Assembly (NCBI RefSeq): GCF_002564045.1
Contig: NZ_PDJK01000001.1
Location: forward strand, 744,001-808,000
Origin: Amycolatopsis sulphurea
GTDB lineage: Bacteria; Actinomycetota; Actinomycetes; Mycobacteriales; Pseudonocardiaceae
Direction: 5' to 3'
DNA length: 64,000 nt
The translations under genes and the position numbers were made by a program. This document shows positions 35,765 through 44,043 of the stretch, in pieces. Each line of letters starts with the position of its first letter. Positions within the stretch are counted from its first letter, which is position 1. Below the pieces are notes generated by a model. It had not been told where the DNA came from. It saw only the letters and a program-made list of their open reading frames with translations, and made no database searches.

Positions 35765-37029
35765 GCCGGCCGGACGTCGTCGTCTGCGGTGCCGGGGTCG
35801 CGGGCCTCGCCGCCGCCTGCGCGCTGGGCCGGTTGGGCCAGCGGGTTCTGGTGCTGGAGAAGCAATCCGTGCCTGCGCCGGTGGCCAAGGGCGAGGTGCT
35901 GCAGCCGGGCTCGCTGGCGATCCTGGACGAATGGGGCGTGACCGAGCGACTCGAAGCAGCCGGTGCGATGCGACTGTCGCGCCTGGTCGCCCGTGACTCG
36001 GACGGCTCGCCGCGTATGGTGCTCGACTACAGTCGGCTCCCGGCCGCGCAGCCGTGGCTGCTTGCCCACGACTATCAGGCGATTCTCGATGCGCTGACCG
36101 ACGCGCTCCCTCCCGGTGTCGAGGTGCGCCGGGGCGTGCGCGTCCGGGAACCGCTGCGGTCCGGTGGCCGGGTGACCGGCGTGCGGTGCGACGACGGCGA
36201 CATCCCCGCGGCGCTCCTCGTGGCCGCGGACGGCGTCTCCTCCCGCCTGCGCACGGCGGCCGGGCTGAGCGCCGAGCGCCACGACTACCCACATCGCCTG
36301 GCGGCGTTCGAGCTGCACGACGTCGACGAGATCGAGCCGGACTTCTCGGCCTACGTCGCCGACGACGGGTTGAGGCTGCACTATCCGTTGCCGGGCCGTC
36401 GGGTCCGGCTCTACGTCCAGGTCGCGCCGGACGAGTTGCGCGGGGTCGGCCAGGACGGCCTGGGCGCGTGGGCGGACCGGGTGCTCGACGGATGCGCCGG
36501 CCTGGCACCGCTGGCCGCGGCGTTTCGGGCGGGGCTCGCGCGCCGGCAGGTGCTGCCGGTGTCCCGGTCGATGGCGAACACGTTGGTGGCGCCGGGAATC
36601 GCGCTGGTGGGCGAGAGCGGCCACTCCGTGCACCCGATGGCCGCGCAAGGCATGAACAGCGCGATCGCCGACGCGCACGGGCTGGCCACGATGGTGCGTC
36701 AAGGTGGAACGCTGGCCGCCGGTGTGCTCGACCACGCGTTGCGCCGCTACGACGAGGCACGCCGGGCCGATCTCGCGCACATCGGCCGGACCAGCCACAA
36801 TGCCGCGCGGATGATCACGACCCAGTCGTGGGCCGGCCGGCGCGCGCTGTCGGGCACGGGGGCCAACGACCGGATCCGGCACGAGGTCATGCACACGATG
36901 TCGGGGCTGGGGGTGCGCAAGCTGACCCCGCTGGACCGGCTGCACCAGATCGGGCTGGTGCCCGACCCGCGCGCCACCCGGCTGCCCTCGTGGGTGCGCC
37001 CCGCCGAGGCCCGGGAACCGGCTCGATGA
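35761..37029 (+). CDS. FAD-dependent monooxygenase/epoxidase
   Basis: 422 aa from ATG 35761. FAD motif VVVCGAGVAGLAAACALGRL, the DG motif VAADGVSSRLRTAAGL, and the second FAD motif IALVGESGHSVHPMAAQGMN, where the usual GD is GE. A group A flavin monooxygenase. In a cluster with a class II cyclase the natural guess is epoxidation of a prenyl double bond before cyclisation (inference). Last gene of the five-gene operon; a strong hairpin follows. Confidence 0.88.
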   Translation: MSRPDVVVCGAGVAGLAAACALGRLGQRVLVLEKQSVPAPVAKGEVLQPGSLAILDEWGVTERLEAAGAMRLSRLVARDSDGSPRMVLDYSRLPAAQPWLLAHDYQAILDALTDALPPGVEVRRGVRVREPLRSGGRVTGVRCDDGDIPAALLVAADGVSSRLRTAAGLSAERHDYPHRLAAFELHDVDEIEPDFSAYVADDGLRLHYPLPGRRVRLYVQVAPDELRGVGQDGLGAWADRVLDGCAGLAPLAAAFRAGLARRQVLPVSRSMANTLVAPGIALVGESGHSVHPMAAQGMNSAIADAHGLATMVRQGGTLAAGVLDHALRRYDEARRADLAHIGRTSHNAARMITTQSWAGRRALSGTGANDRIRHEVMHTMSGLGVRKLTPLDRLHQIGLVPDPRATRLPSWVRPAEAREPAR

Positions 37030-37067
37030 GTCCACTGTGGTCACTCCGGGCGGGAATCACCGCTTCG

Positions 37068-37107
37068 CCGTCCTGTTTCCCCGGAAAGTGCCGGGGAAAC
37101 AGGACGG
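37068..37107. terminator. Bidirectional hairpin between convergent genes
   Basis: A perfect 17-bp stem (CCGTCCTGTTTCCCCGG / CCGGGGAAACAGGACGG) with a six-base loop AAAGTG. It sits exactly between the monooxygenase stop (37029) and the methyltransferase stop (37113), so it serves both strands. Confidence 0.85.
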
Positions 37108-37112
37108 GCCGG

Positions 37113-38123
37113 TCACGCGCGGGCGTACTCCAGGACCACCAGGCCGTTCGCTCCGTCGATCCGTCCTCGCCGGACGAGACCGGCGGCCGCGGCGAGTCCG
37201 TCGAAGTCCTCCGGACGGCGCTCGCGACCGCCGAGCAGGGTCAGCGACTGCAGATCGAACGACGAGTTGTTCTTGGCGTGCTCGGCACCGGCGAGCACCT
37301 CCACCACGAGCACGCGTCCATCGCCGGCCGCCTCCGCGCACCGGGTCAGGATCCGGGTGGCGTCCGCATCGGGCCAGTCGGTCAGCACGCGCGAGACGAT
37401 CAGCACGTCGTGGCCGGTGGGCAGCGGGTCGAAGAAGCTGCCGCCGACGAACTTGGCCCGGCCGCCGAGCGTGGCGAGGAACTCCTCGGCCTCCGGCCGG
37501 ACCTCGGGCAGATCCAGCACCGTGCCGCTGAGGTGCGGGTGCGCCTTCAGCACCGCCTCCAGCAACGCCCCGGTGCCGCCGCCGACGTCGATCACGCTCG
37601 CCACGGCACTCCAGTCGTGGCGGGCGGCGACCTCCGGTCCGGTCTGCCAGGCGAACCCGGCCATCGTCGCACCGAAGAACGTCCGCAGGTCCTCGTCTTC
37701 GCGGTAATCCGACCAGAAGTCCTTGCCGTGCACGGCACCGTAGGCCGACCGGCCGGTGCGGACCGCGTGCAGCATCCCGCTGTAGGCCAAGTCCATCTTC
37801 CGGCCGGGGCCTTCGGCGTCGAGCCACGACCGCAGCAGCGCGTTGGATTCGTCCAGCAGCGCCCGGGAAACGCTGGTGAGCGCGTGCTCGCCCGGCGCGG
37901 GCTCGGCGAACAAGCCGACCGCGACGAGGTGGCGCAGCAGGCGGGCCAGCGCATCCGGATCGGTGCCGGATGCCCGCGCCAGCGCGCCGGTCGTGGTGTG
38001 CCCGTCGCGGATCAGTTCGGGCAGCTTCAGCGCGACCGCGGTCCGCACCGCGAACGGCGTGGCGAGGTCGACGAGCGCGGCGAGCGCCGCGGTTCCGGTG
38101 GTCTCACTGGTCTCGCTGGTCAA
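37113..38123 (-). CDS. SAM-dependent methyltransferase (O-methyltransferase family)
   Basis: 336 aa. The TTG start at 38123 is backed by AAAGGA five bases upstream. N-terminal dimerisation helices (LATPFAVRTAVALKLPEL), SAM motif VIDVGGGTGALLEAVLKAHP and VLDLPEVRPEA. Where this family normally has VLHDW with the catalytic His, it reads VSRVLTDWPDADATRI: the base is Thr. It may therefore methylate a more nucleophilic atom (C or N) or need no base. Divergent from the dioxygenase-P450 pair and probably a tailoring enzyme of the terpenoid cluster. Confidence 0.85.
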   Translation of the reverse strand: MTSETSETTGTAALAALVDLATPFAVRTAVALKLPELIRDGHTTTGALARASGTDPDALARLLRHLVAVGLFAEPAPGEHALTSVSRALLDESNALLRSWLDAEGPGRKMDLAYSGMLHAVRTGRSAYGAVHGKDFWSDYREDEDLRTFFGATMAGFAWQTGPEVAARHDWSAVASVIDVGGGTGALLEAVLKAHPHLSGTVLDLPEVRPEAEEFLATLGGRAKFVGGSFFDPLPTGHDVLIVSRVLTDWPDADATRILTRCAEAAGDGRVLVVEVLAGAEHAKNNSSFDLQSLTLLGGRERRPEDFDGLAAAAGLVRRGRIDGANGLVVLEYARA

Positions 38124-38267
38124 GGTGGTCCTTTCGGGAATGCCCCGGAGGTGGTGTCGGCAGTGCTCTGAAAGATGGCACGGAAAGCCGTCGTCGGCAA
38201 GGTTCAGGCCGTAGTCGCAGCATCCGTTCCGCGGTGTGCGGAATGGCTCTCAAGAATGGGTGAAAAA

Positions 38268-39098
38268 ATGAGTTCTCTGGAGGTTCGTCCCCTCACCGGG
38301 GCATTGGGGGCCGAGGTTCGCGGCATTGCCCTCGCCGACGTCGACGACGCCTTGTTCGGTCGGATCCACCACTTGCTGCTCGAACATCTGGTGCTGTTCT
38401 TCCGCGACGAGGCCGGGCTCACCCCCGCCGACCACAAGGCGTTCGGCAGCCGTTTCGGGCAGCTGGAGGTCCACCAGTTCCTGCCGAAGCTGCCCGAGCA
38501 CGAGGAGATAGTGGTCCTCGACTCCGACGCGGGGGCCAAGGCCGACGTGTGGCACACCGATGTCACCTACGCGCAGTCGCCGCCGATCGCCTCGGTCCTG
38601 CAGATCGTGCAGTCGCCGGAGGTCGGGGGCGACACGATGTGGAGCAACCAGTATCTGGCGTACGAGGCGCTGTCCGAGCCGATCCGGGAACTGGTCGACG
38701 GCCTCACCGCGCTTCATGGGTTCGCATACGGATCGTTCCGCAGTGAGGCCGAGCATCCCGTTGTGCGCGTGCACCCGGAAACCGGCAGGCGTTCGCTTTA
38801 CGTCAATCGCATGTTCACCCAGCGCATTCCGCAGCTGACGGCCGGGGAAAGCGAGGCGTTGCTGGCGCACCTGTTCACCGTGTCCGAAAGCCCGCAGCGG
38901 GTGTGCCGCTTCAGGTGGAACGAGGGCGCGGTCGCGGTCTGGGACAACCGCGCCACCCAGCACTACGCCGTCAACGACTATTCGGCGCGCCGGGTCGGCC
39001 GCCGGGTCACGGTGCTCGGCGACGAGCCCAAGGGCGACGACGCACGGTGGGCGCACCACCAGGGGCCGGGCATGAGCGCGACCGCGGTGAAGAAGTGA
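38268..39098 (+). CDS. TauD/TfdA-family Fe(II)/2-oxoglutarate dioxygenase
   Basis: 276 aa from ATG 38268 (SSLEVRPLTGALGAEVRGIA); an in-frame ATG at 38256 is possible. Iron ligands: HxD in DVWHTDVTYAQSPPIAS and the distal His in NRATQHYAVNDYSARR; the 2-oxoglutarate Arg lies in RRVGRRVTVLGDEP. Length and order are normal for the family. Four bases separate it from the P450. The two enzymes are oxidative tailoring candidates for the terpenoid. Confidence 0.9.
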   Translation: MSSLEVRPLTGALGAEVRGIALADVDDALFGRIHHLLLEHLVLFFRDEAGLTPADHKAFGSRFGQLEVHQFLPKLPEHEEIVVLDSDAGAKADVWHTDVTYAQSPPIASVLQIVQSPEVGGDTMWSNQYLAYEALSEPIRELVDGLTALHGFAYGSFRSEAEHPVVRVHPETGRRSLYVNRMFTQRIPQLTAGESEALLAHLFTVSESPQRVCRFRWNEGAVAVWDNRATQHYAVNDYSARRVGRRVTVLGDEPKGDDARWAHHQGPGMSATAVKK

Positions 39099-39102
39099 CC
39101 TC

Positions 39103-40284
39103 ATGAACGACACGGATTTCATGGAGCTGTACTGGCGGGACCCGCACCGCGCGCTGGAGTACGCCCGCGAGCACACTCCGGTGCGCGAGGTCACGTTCGA
39201 GGCGGGGCCGACCTGGCTCGTCACCCGCTACGCCGACGTGCGTGCCGGGCTCGCCGACCCGCGTCTGGCGAAGGACTACCGCGCCGCGCTGTCCGACGAG
39301 GAACGCGCACTGGCGCCGCCGGGGTTGCCCGCGCCCATGTCGCACATGCTCACCTCCCTCGACCCGCCCGATCACACGCGGCTGCGCCGGCTGGTCACCC
39401 GTGCGTTCACCGTCCGGCGGATCGCCGAGCTGCGTCCTCGCGTGGAGTCGATCGCCGCATCCCTGCTCGCCGAGCTGCCCACCGGCGAACCCGTGGACCT
39501 CGTGGCGCGCTATGCGATTCCGCTGCCGATGGAGGTGATCTCCGAGCTGATCGGCGTACCGGAACTGGACCGCGAGGACTTTGCCCACTGGTCGACGGTA
39601 CTGATCGACGAGTGCCCTGAACCCGAACTGATCCGCGCTTCGGCCCAGCTGGCGGACTATCTGAGCGGGCTCGTCGCGCTGCGCCGCAAGGATCCGGACG
39701 ACGCTCTGCTGTCCGGGCTCATCGAGGCCTCCGAGGGCGGTGAACACCTGTCCGACATCGAGATCGTCGCGATGGCGATGCTGTTGCTGATGGCCGGCCA
39801 CGAGACGTCGGCGGTGTTCATCACCAACTCCGTGCGGACCTTGCTGGCCGACTCCGCGGCGCTCGAGCGGCTGAAGCCGGACACGGCGGCGAACCTGATC
39901 GAGGAGCTGCTGCGCTGGATCTCACCCGCCCTCAACGCCTCGCTGCGGTTCGCCACCGAGGACCTGGAGATCGGCGGGGTGCGGATCCCGCGCGGCGCCT
40001 CGGTCACCCTCTCGACCGGAGCCGCCGACCGCGACCCCCGCCGGTTCCCCGATGCGTCCACTTTGGACCCGGATCGCGACACCACCGGACACCTCGCGTT
40101 CGGCCACGGCATCCACCGGTGCCTCGGCGCGGCACTCGTCCGGCTCGAGGCGGAGGTCGCCGTGCCGGCGCTGTTCGACCGCTTCCCGAACCTGCGGGCG
40201 GCTGCTCCGGACGAGGAGCTGACGTTCCGGCGCAGCGTGCACGTCCACGCGCCGAGGGCGTTTCCGGTGGTGCTGCGGCCGTAG
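39103..40284 (+). CDS. Cytochrome P450
   Basis: 393 aa. I-helix LLLMAGHETSAVFITNSV (the Glu-Thr proton relay), ExxR in LIEELLRWISPALNASLRF, and the heme loop HLAFGHGIHRCLGAALVRLE with the axial Cys. A soluble bacterial class I P450. Cotranscribed with the TauD gene. A palindromic repeat follows 23 bp after the stop. Confidence 0.93.
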   Translation: MNDTDFMELYWRDPHRALEYAREHTPVREVTFEAGPTWLVTRYADVRAGLADPRLAKDYRAALSDEERALAPPGLPAPMSHMLTSLDPPDHTRLRRLVTRAFTVRRIAELRPRVESIAASLLAELPTGEPVDLVARYAIPLPMEVISELIGVPELDREDFAHWSTVLIDECPEPELIRASAQLADYLSGLVALRRKDPDDALLSGLIEASEGGEHLSDIEIVAMAMLLLMAGHETSAVFITNSVRTLLADSAALERLKPDTAANLIEELLRWISPALNASLRFATEDLEIGGVRIPRGASVTLSTGAADRDPRRFPDASTLDPDRDTTGHLAFGHGIHRCLGAALVRLEAEVAVPALFDRFPNLRAAAPDEELTFRRSVHVHAPRAFPVVLRP

Positions 40285-40306
40285 TCGGCGCACCTTCGGG
40301 ACAGGA

Positions 40307-40357
40307 CTGTGAAGGGGCCCTTCACGGACTCAGAGTCCGTGAAGGGGTCCTTCACAG
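40307..40357. terminator. VKGPFT palindrome between convergent genes
   Basis: CTGTGAAGGGGCCCTTCACG, then GACTCAGAGTC, then the mirror half, 51 bp. It fills the gap between the P450 stop (40284) and the amine oxidase stop (40361). Together with 30488 this supports use as a transcription stop. Confidence 0.6.
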
Positions 40358-40360
40358 CTT

Positions 40361-42349
40361 TCAGCCGTGGTGTCCGGGGCGGGGGAGGTCGAGCGCGGGG
40401 TTCGCGGCGAAGAAGGCGACCGGCTTGAGGTGGAAGCCCACCTTGGACACCGGCATCACCGGCCAGTCCTCGGGTCGGGGGACGTGGTTCGTGCCGAACG
40501 TGTACCAGACGACGACATCGGTGTCAACGAGTGGCCGGTCGGCCTTGGCGTATTCGGCGAGGCCGTCGTCGCCGGGACGCTGGTTGGGGTATTCGCCGGA
40601 GGCATAGCGCTGCGCCGGATCGTAGGCGGTGACCCACAGATGCCGGTAGGCGAAGCCCGCGCGCCGGCTCGTCTGCGATCCGGTCTGCGCCAGGGGCAGG
40701 ACGTTCGTGCCCGGCATCAGCTGGTAGCCGACCGGGCGGCCGGTGTGGTGGCGCACCGACGGGTTCACGACTGTCCAATTGCGACCGGCGAGCGGATCGA
40801 CCAGCCGCTGCGCCTCGCTTTCCCGGGCGAGCAGTTTCGACTGTGCGGCAAAGGCATTGTGCTGCTCGGCGCCGGGCATGGCGACAGTGTCCACTTCGTA
40901 CACGCTGTTGTGTTCGCCGTCGACGGACATGTCCAGCCGCATGTTGAAGAAGTGCTGATGGTTCGGCGCGTACAGGCCCGGAGCCACCACCGTGCCGCAC
41001 ACCGGATCTTCGCCCTCGTACGCGCCGGTGGACACGATGCCGGTCAGCTTCACCTCGAACTCGATGGTGCCGTCGAGGTAGAAGTACCAGAAGAACCCGT
41101 AGTCGTAGTTGTTCGCGGTGGCCCAGCAGGAGACCACGAGCCGTCGCTGGCGGCGGGTCTCCGCGTGCCCGAGGTTGCCGTCCGTGTGCTTCCAGACGAG
41201 GTTGTCGTCCTCCTCGTGGATGCAGATGGCGTTCGGCAGCGTCACCGGATCGCCGTCGTCATCGCACATCACGACGTCCAGGTAGCGGATTTCGCCGAGG
41301 CAGTCGCAGCCCAGCGCGAGCGAGTTGAGCCACGGCCCGATGCCGCCTTCGCCGATGTCGAAGGCGTTCTTCACCCGCTGCGACGGATTCGGGTCGCCAT
41401 AGGGCACGTACAGCTCCGACATCGAGGCCCGGTACACGATCGGCCGCTCGCGTCCGCCGTCGTCGTAGCTGATCTGGTGCAGCACAAGGCCTTCACGCAT
41501 GGTGTAGCCGACGTTCAGGCGCCAGCGCTGCCAGCGCAGCTCGTTGCCGTCGATGGTGAAGCTCGGGCCGTCCGGCTGCGTGATCTCCAGCGGCCGCAGA
41601 TCGGACCGGGTCGAGCCGAAGGCCGGGACGTTGTCCGGGTAGCCGCCGATCTCGCCGGTGACCAGCTCCGGGATGTAGTTGCCGTGCCGGGGCGGGATGG
41701 GCACGACCCCGTGATCGACGAGTTCGGCGACCTCCATCCGATCGATGTCGACCAGGGCGGTCAGCCCTTCGACCGGGTGCGCGTACCGGTTGTCGAACTT
41801 GCCCTGCCGCACGTAGATCTGCGGGCGCATCAGGCGCCGGGCCGGGTCCTCGGCCGGGCCGGTGTGGCCGGCCGCCCACAGGTCGATCGCGACGGAGTCC
41901 AGGTCGGTGATCCCGCGGCGCCGCAACGCGTCCTGGAAACCGGGGTCGGCGCGCAGGACCGTGTCGCACTCGTCGAATTCGTCGCGGGAGAAGCCCGGCT
42001 GCGCGTGGGGCACCTCGCGCCACGACACGAGTTCGCCGCGGCTGATCGAGACGACGGCCTCGATGGTGGTGCGGCTGTCCCGGTCGCGCAGGACGACGAA
42101 CGCCTCGCGGCCGGCCGGTACACCGTCGAGCACGGACCGTTTGGCCGGTTCGTGCAGCTCGACGCTGATGAACCGCGTCATGGAGCCGAGTCCCTTGGCG
42201 CCCTTGAGGATCGCGGAGGTGGCCGCGATCTCTTCGGCGGTGAGCGGCGCCAGCGGATGCACGGTCGCCGGGGTCTCGCCCGGCTGCCCGTGGCAACATT
42301 TCGTTTCGTCCCGGGGGGCCGGCTGAGCGGCGTTTTCCCCTGCGGTCAT
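40361..42349 (-). CDS. Copper-containing primary amine oxidase
   Basis: 662 aa. Of the family it shows DIGEGGIGPWLNSLALGCDC, RYLDVVMCDDDGDPVTLPNA and the cofactor motif ATANNYDYGFFWYF, where the first Tyr of NYDY becomes topaquinone. Copper-binding His residues are seen in PNHQHFFNMRLD. No signal peptide. It oxidises a primary amine to an aldehyde with H2O2 and ammonia. Its start overlaps the stop of the ABC transporter gene (ATGA), making it the last gene of the lanthipeptide operon. That is unusual company for this enzyme; its substrate may be the peptide itself (inference). Confidence 0.88.
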   Translation of the reverse strand: MTAGENAAQPAPRDETKCCHGQPGETPATVHPLAPLTAEEIAATSAILKGAKGLGSMTRFISVELHEPAKRSVLDGVPAGREAFVVLRDRDSRTTIEAVVSISRGELVSWREVPHAQPGFSRDEFDECDTVLRADPGFQDALRRRGITDLDSVAIDLWAAGHTGPAEDPARRLMRPQIYVRQGKFDNRYAHPVEGLTALVDIDRMEVAELVDHGVVPIPPRHGNYIPELVTGEIGGYPDNVPAFGSTRSDLRPLEITQPDGPSFTIDGNELRWQRWRLNVGYTMREGLVLHQISYDDGGRERPIVYRASMSELYVPYGDPNPSQRVKNAFDIGEGGIGPWLNSLALGCDCLGEIRYLDVVMCDDDGDPVTLPNAICIHEEDDNLVWKHTDGNLGHAETRRQRRLVVSCWATANNYDYGFFWYFYLDGTIEFEVKLTGIVSTGAYEGEDPVCGTVVAPGLYAPNHQHFFNMRLDMSVDGEHNSVYEVDTVAMPGAEQHNAFAAQSKLLARESEAQRLVDPLAGRNWTVVNPSVRHHTGRPVGYQLMPGTNVLPLAQTGSQTSRRAGFAYRHLWVTAYDPAQRYASGEYPNQRPGDDGLAEYAKADRPLVDTDVVVWYTFGTNHVPRPEDWPVMPVSKVGFHLKPVAFFAANPALDLPRPGHHG

Positions 42350-44043
42350 GGCACTTCCTCCAGGCGGCGATCGGGGTTCCAGTGACCGAGCAGGTCCCGG
42401 TAGAGCGGAGAGGTCCCGACGAGCGTCCGGTGATCGCCGACGGCCGCGCCGGTGCCGTCGAGCACCAGCACGCGGCGGGCGCGCAACGCCGAGCTGATCC
42501 GGTGCGCGATCACGATCAGCGTACAGTCGCGCTGCGCGAACGCCTCCTCCGCCCGGCGTTCGGCAGCCGGGTCGAGATGGCAGGTCGACTCGTCGAGCAC
42601 GACCACCGCGGCCGGTGAGAGGTAGGCCCGCACCAGCGCGATCAGCTGACGCTCACCGGCCGACAACGCAGACGGCACGACCTCGTCGCCGAGCCGCGCC
42701 ACGAGTTCGTCCGCGCCGATCGCGGTGACCGCTTGCGCAACCTGTTCGGGAGCGGCGTCCGGGGCGAAGTAGGTCAGGTTGTCCCACACGGTGCCCGCGA
42801 AGACGTATGCCTCTTGCGGGATCAGCGTTCGAGCCTGAGCGAGCCGTTCGGGGGACAGCTCGGACACCGGGACGTCACCGAGCAGGACCGCGCCCGCATG
42901 GGGACGCAGCAGCCCGCAGAGCAGCCCCGCCAGAGTGGACTTGCCGATGCCGCTGGGTCCGACGATGGCGAGGTGGTCGCCCGGCTCGACGACGAGATCG
43001 AGCCCGCGCAGCACGGGCTCGGCGTGCGCTCCGTAGGCGAAAGTGAGGTCGCGGACAGTCAGTCCGCCACCTCGGCCGACTTCGGCACGGCGCTCTGGTT
43101 CGGCCGGCGGCTCGGCGGCGTCGAGGATGCGGCGGAGGGTGACGGTGTACCGCAGCCCGCTGCCGCCGATCGCGGCCATGAGGTTGCGCAGCACCGGCTG
43201 GAGTCCAATGAGGACGTACGTGAGCCCGCCCAGCACGGCCCCGGCGGTGAGCCCGCGGCTGACCAGCCACGGTCCGGCGACGAGCAGGACGACCAGCGGC
43301 ACCCAGCCGCCGACCGCCAGGCAGAGACTGCGGGCCGCCGTGACACCGGCGATCGCGCGCTCCGCGTCGGCCTGCGCCCGGATCGGCCCGGCGACCATGT
43401 CCGCCGCGTGCTCTTCGGCACCGGTCGCGGCGATGTCGCGGGTGCCGGCCAGCACGGCCCCGGCGGTCACGGCGAGCCGCTCGTCGGCGTGCACCGACCG
43501 GCGGAACCGTTCGGCCGCCATCCCGAGCGTGCCCAGGAAAAGGCCGAGGCCCAGCAGGAACGGCGGCAGCAGCAAGGCCACGATCACCGGGTCGACCGAC
43601 AGCATGCCGACCACGACGCCCACGACCGTGACGACGAACCCGCGCAGCACCACGATCAGCCCGGCGTAGGTGTCCCGGACGATCTCGACCTGGTGGGTCA
43701 GGCGCGCGATGGCCCCGTCGTCGGCGCGCCCGTGCACGGCGTGCCGCAGCGCGCCGCCGACGACCTTGCGCACGAGGGTGTCGCGAAACGGCTCGACCAG
43801 CGCGCCGAGCAGCCGATACACCTGCCGCGAGCCGAGGGCACCCAATCCGGCGGCGACGAGCAGCAGGCCGAGCCACGCGAGACCCACGCCGGGGCGATTC
43901 GCCAGGAAACCGGAGTCGACGGCGTTCGCGACCGCGACGCCGGAGAGTGCGGCGGGCAGCGCCTCGGGCACCGACCACAGCAGCAACGCCACCGCCGGCC
44001 CGCGCGGCATCGTCTTGATACCGAAGGCTATTTCGCGTTTCAC
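42346..44043 (-). CDS. ABC transporter, fused permease/ATPase (second half)
   Basis: 565 aa from GTG 44043 (GTGA overlap with the upstream half). Five to six membrane helices, then an ATPase: Walker A AIVGPSGIGKSTLAGLL, signature LSAGERQLIAL, Walker B VVVLDESTCHLDP (Glu replaced by Ser context: LDES), H-loop VIAHRISSAL. With the next upstream gene it forms a heterodimeric exporter in the position of RamA/RamB of morphogenetic lanthipeptide operons. Confidence 0.9.
   Translation of the reverse strand: MKREIAFGIKTMPRGPAVALLLWSVPEALPAALSGVAVANAVDSGFLANRPGVGLAWLGLLLVAAGLGALGSRQVYRLLGALVEPFRDTLVRKVVGGALRHAVHGRADDGAIARLTHQVEIVRDTYAGLIVVLRGFVVTVVGVVVGMLSVDPVIVALLLPPFLLGLGLFLGTLGMAAERFRRSVHADERLAVTAGAVLAGTRDIAATGAEEHAADMVAGPIRAQADAERAIAGVTAARSLCLAVGGWVPLVVLLVAGPWLVSRGLTAGAVLGGLTYVLIGLQPVLRNLMAAIGGSGLRYTVTLRRILDAAEPPAEPERRAEVGRGGGLTVRDLTFAYGAHAEPVLRGLDLVVEPGDHLAIVGPSGIGKSTLAGLLCGLLRPHAGAVLLGDVPVSELSPERLAQARTLIPQEAYVFAGTVWDNLTYFAPDAAPEQVAQAVTAIGADELVARLGDEVVPSALSAGERQLIALVRAYLSPAAVVVLDESTCHLDPAAERRAEEAFAQRDCTLIVIAHRISSALRARRVLVLDGTGAAVGDHRTLVGTSPLYRDLLGHWNPDRRLEEVP

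Noticed and set aside
33722..36760. A 1012-codon minus-strand frame across the terpenoid genes
   Set aside because: Opposite to UbiA, the cyclase and the monooxygenase, all of which have clear motifs. The frame is Arg/Pro-rich and has no start signal.
39103..40284. The P450 as the tailoring enzyme of the cyclodipeptide
   Set aside because: It is 11 kb away, behind regulators and a separate terpenoid operon, and is cotranscribed with the TauD gene there. A cross-cluster role cannot be excluded but is not supported.
40367..42385. A 672-codon plus-strand frame opposite the amine oxidase
   Set aside because: Mirror frame; the minus strand carries the NYDY motif and operon overlaps.
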